Assembly: GCF_030381805.1 (NCBI RefSeq)
Contig: NZ_JAUDRH010000026.1
Location: forward strand, 18,580-82,579
DNA: 64,000 nucleotides
Reading direction: 5' to 3'
Source: Chlorogloeopsis sp. ULAP01
GTDB lineage: Bacteria; Cyanobacteriota; Cyanobacteriia; Cyanobacteriales; Nostocaceae
In this document: in pieces, positions 63,177 through 64,000 of the stretch
Layout of the letters: each line of letters starts with the position of its first letter
Position numbering within the stretch: position 1 is the first letter of the stretch
Program-made: the position numbers and the translations under genes
Notes under the pieces: model-generated
What the model saw: only the letters and a program-made list of their open reading frames with translations
Databases searched by the model: none
What the model was told of the DNA's origin: nothing

Positions 63177-64000
63177 GTTTCAATCCCTAATAGGGATTAA
63201 TTATAATTTCAACTTCAAGTCTTAATTTTTCTAGTTCTGTATGTTAAGTTTCAATCCCTAATAGGGATTAATTATAATTTCAACATTATCGAATTATAAC
63301 GGCATCTACAGTAGTCGTCAGTTTCAATCCCTAATAGGGATTAATTATAATTTCAACTGAATAATTTTTTACTACGCCCACCTCTAGAAGAGTTTCAATC
63401 CCTAATAGGGATTAATTATAATTTCAACGAATGAGTGAAAACTGAACTAGGATATTTTCAAAGTTTCAATCCCTAATAGGGATTAATTATAATTTCAACT
63501 AGAATCTCCTAGAAATGTACCACTCAAGCGCTATACCTGTTTCAATCCCTAATAGGGATTAATTATAATTTCAACGTATTCTTTGTTCTAAGGCTAAAAT
63601 CTTTTCTTATGGTTTCAATCCCTAATAGGGATTAATTATAATTTCAACTAGAATCTCCTAGAAATGTACCACTCAAGCGCTATACCTGTTTCAATCCCTA
63701 ATAGGGATTAATTATAATTTCAACGTATTCTTTGTTCTAAGGCTAAAATCTTTTCTTATGGTTTCAATCCCTAATAGGGATTAATTATAATTTCAACTAG
63801 AATCTCCTAGAAATGTACCACTCAAGCGCTATACCTGTTTCAATCCCTAATAGGGATTAATTATAATTTCAACGTATTCTTTGTTCTAAGGCTAAAATCT
63901 TTTCTTATGGTTTCAATCCCTAATAGGGATTAATTATAATTTCAACTAGAATCTCCTAGAAATGTACCACTCAAGCGCTATACCTGTTTCAATCCCTAAT
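63177..64000 (-). CRISPR. CRISPR array, 11 full repeats plus a partial one; window edge cuts it
   Basis: A 37-base repeat, identical by eye in all full copies, starts at 63177, 63248, 63321, 63392, 63463, 63539, 63612, 63688, 63761, 63837, 63910 and (15 bases only) 63986. On the plus strand it begins GTTTCAATCCCTAATAGGG and ends AATTTCAAC. Spacers are 34, 36, 34, 34, 39, 36, 39, 36, 39, 36 and 39 bases. The reverse complement ends in GGGATTGAAAC, the usual crRNA 5' handle, so transcription is probably on the minus strand, with the leader beyond the right edge. From spacer 5 on, only two spacer sequences alternate. No cas genes are in the window. Confidence 0.98.

Noticed and set aside
1..64000. 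tRNA, rRNA, tmRNA, RNase P RNA or 6S RNA genes
   Set aside because: Scanned by eye for T-loop and conserved core motifs and for known starts; none found with confidence.

Overview
The window reads as chromosome of a filamentous, probably heterocyst-forming cyanobacterium (Nostocales or a close relative). The HIP1 octamer GCGATCGC is scattered through genes and spacers. Many spacers carry seven-base short tandem repeats typical of that group. Oxygenic-photosynthesis genes are present: chlD, psbU, an Hli/one-helix protein, btpA, a PucC-like BCD transporter and a VKOR-thioredoxin fusion. The genus cannot be fixed from this sequence. Coding density is moderate, and most genes are single or in pairs.

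Layout. 0-5 kb: glycosyltransferase, class V aminotransferase, GMC oxidoreductase and GNAT acetyltransferase, all on minus. 5.2-9.2 kb: a cobalamin riboswitch driving a DUF1636 protein, a divergent HxlR regulator/cupin pair, and a TrpG/PabA amidotransferase with a metallo-hydrolase. 9.3-16.7 kb: housekeeping genes dgkA, ybeY, prfB (with a programmed +1 frameshift), a Bax-inhibitor-1 protein, sigF, dusA and pip. 16.7-23.2 kb: a Phd/ParE toxin-antitoxin pair, an Hli gene with an HLR1-like box, an RRM protein, chlD, rnc and pepP. 23.7-26.8 kb: two paralogous FG-GAP/VCBS repeat proteins. 27.7-32 kb: a decayed block of one or two large unknown genes with a frameshift and a nonsense codon, flanked by related small-ORF, terminator and repeat segments. 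32.4-33.6 kb: a two-gene operon of unknown function. 33.6-38.2 kb: an SPL-type radical SAM protein, a RemA-like protein, a C39-peptidase ABC exporter and a DUF3592 protein.

38.4-46.2 kb: an M28 lipoprotein peptidase, a PDZ-less Deg/HtrA-type protease, and an iron/TonB-type group (AMIN protein, PepSY membrane protein, TonB with a long basic tail, ExbB, ExbD) with no receptor visible. 46.8-55.3 kb: psbU, nadB, a CHASE2-PAS-GGDEF diguanylate cyclase, VKOR and btpA. 56.1-62.9 kb: rimO, a DEAD-box helicase, an aldo/keto reductase, a BCD-family transporter and an inositol-monophosphatase-family enzyme. 63.18 kb to the end: a CRISPR array running off the window, in which a two-spacer unit is tandemly amplified. 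No cas gene is in the window.

The strongest leads are the amplified repeat-spacer pairs in the CRISPR array, the decayed block with its duplicated flanks, a MITE-like element present in three copies (one abutting rnc), the TonB variant with a long tail, and the lone C39 exporter. No tRNA or rRNA gene was recognised.
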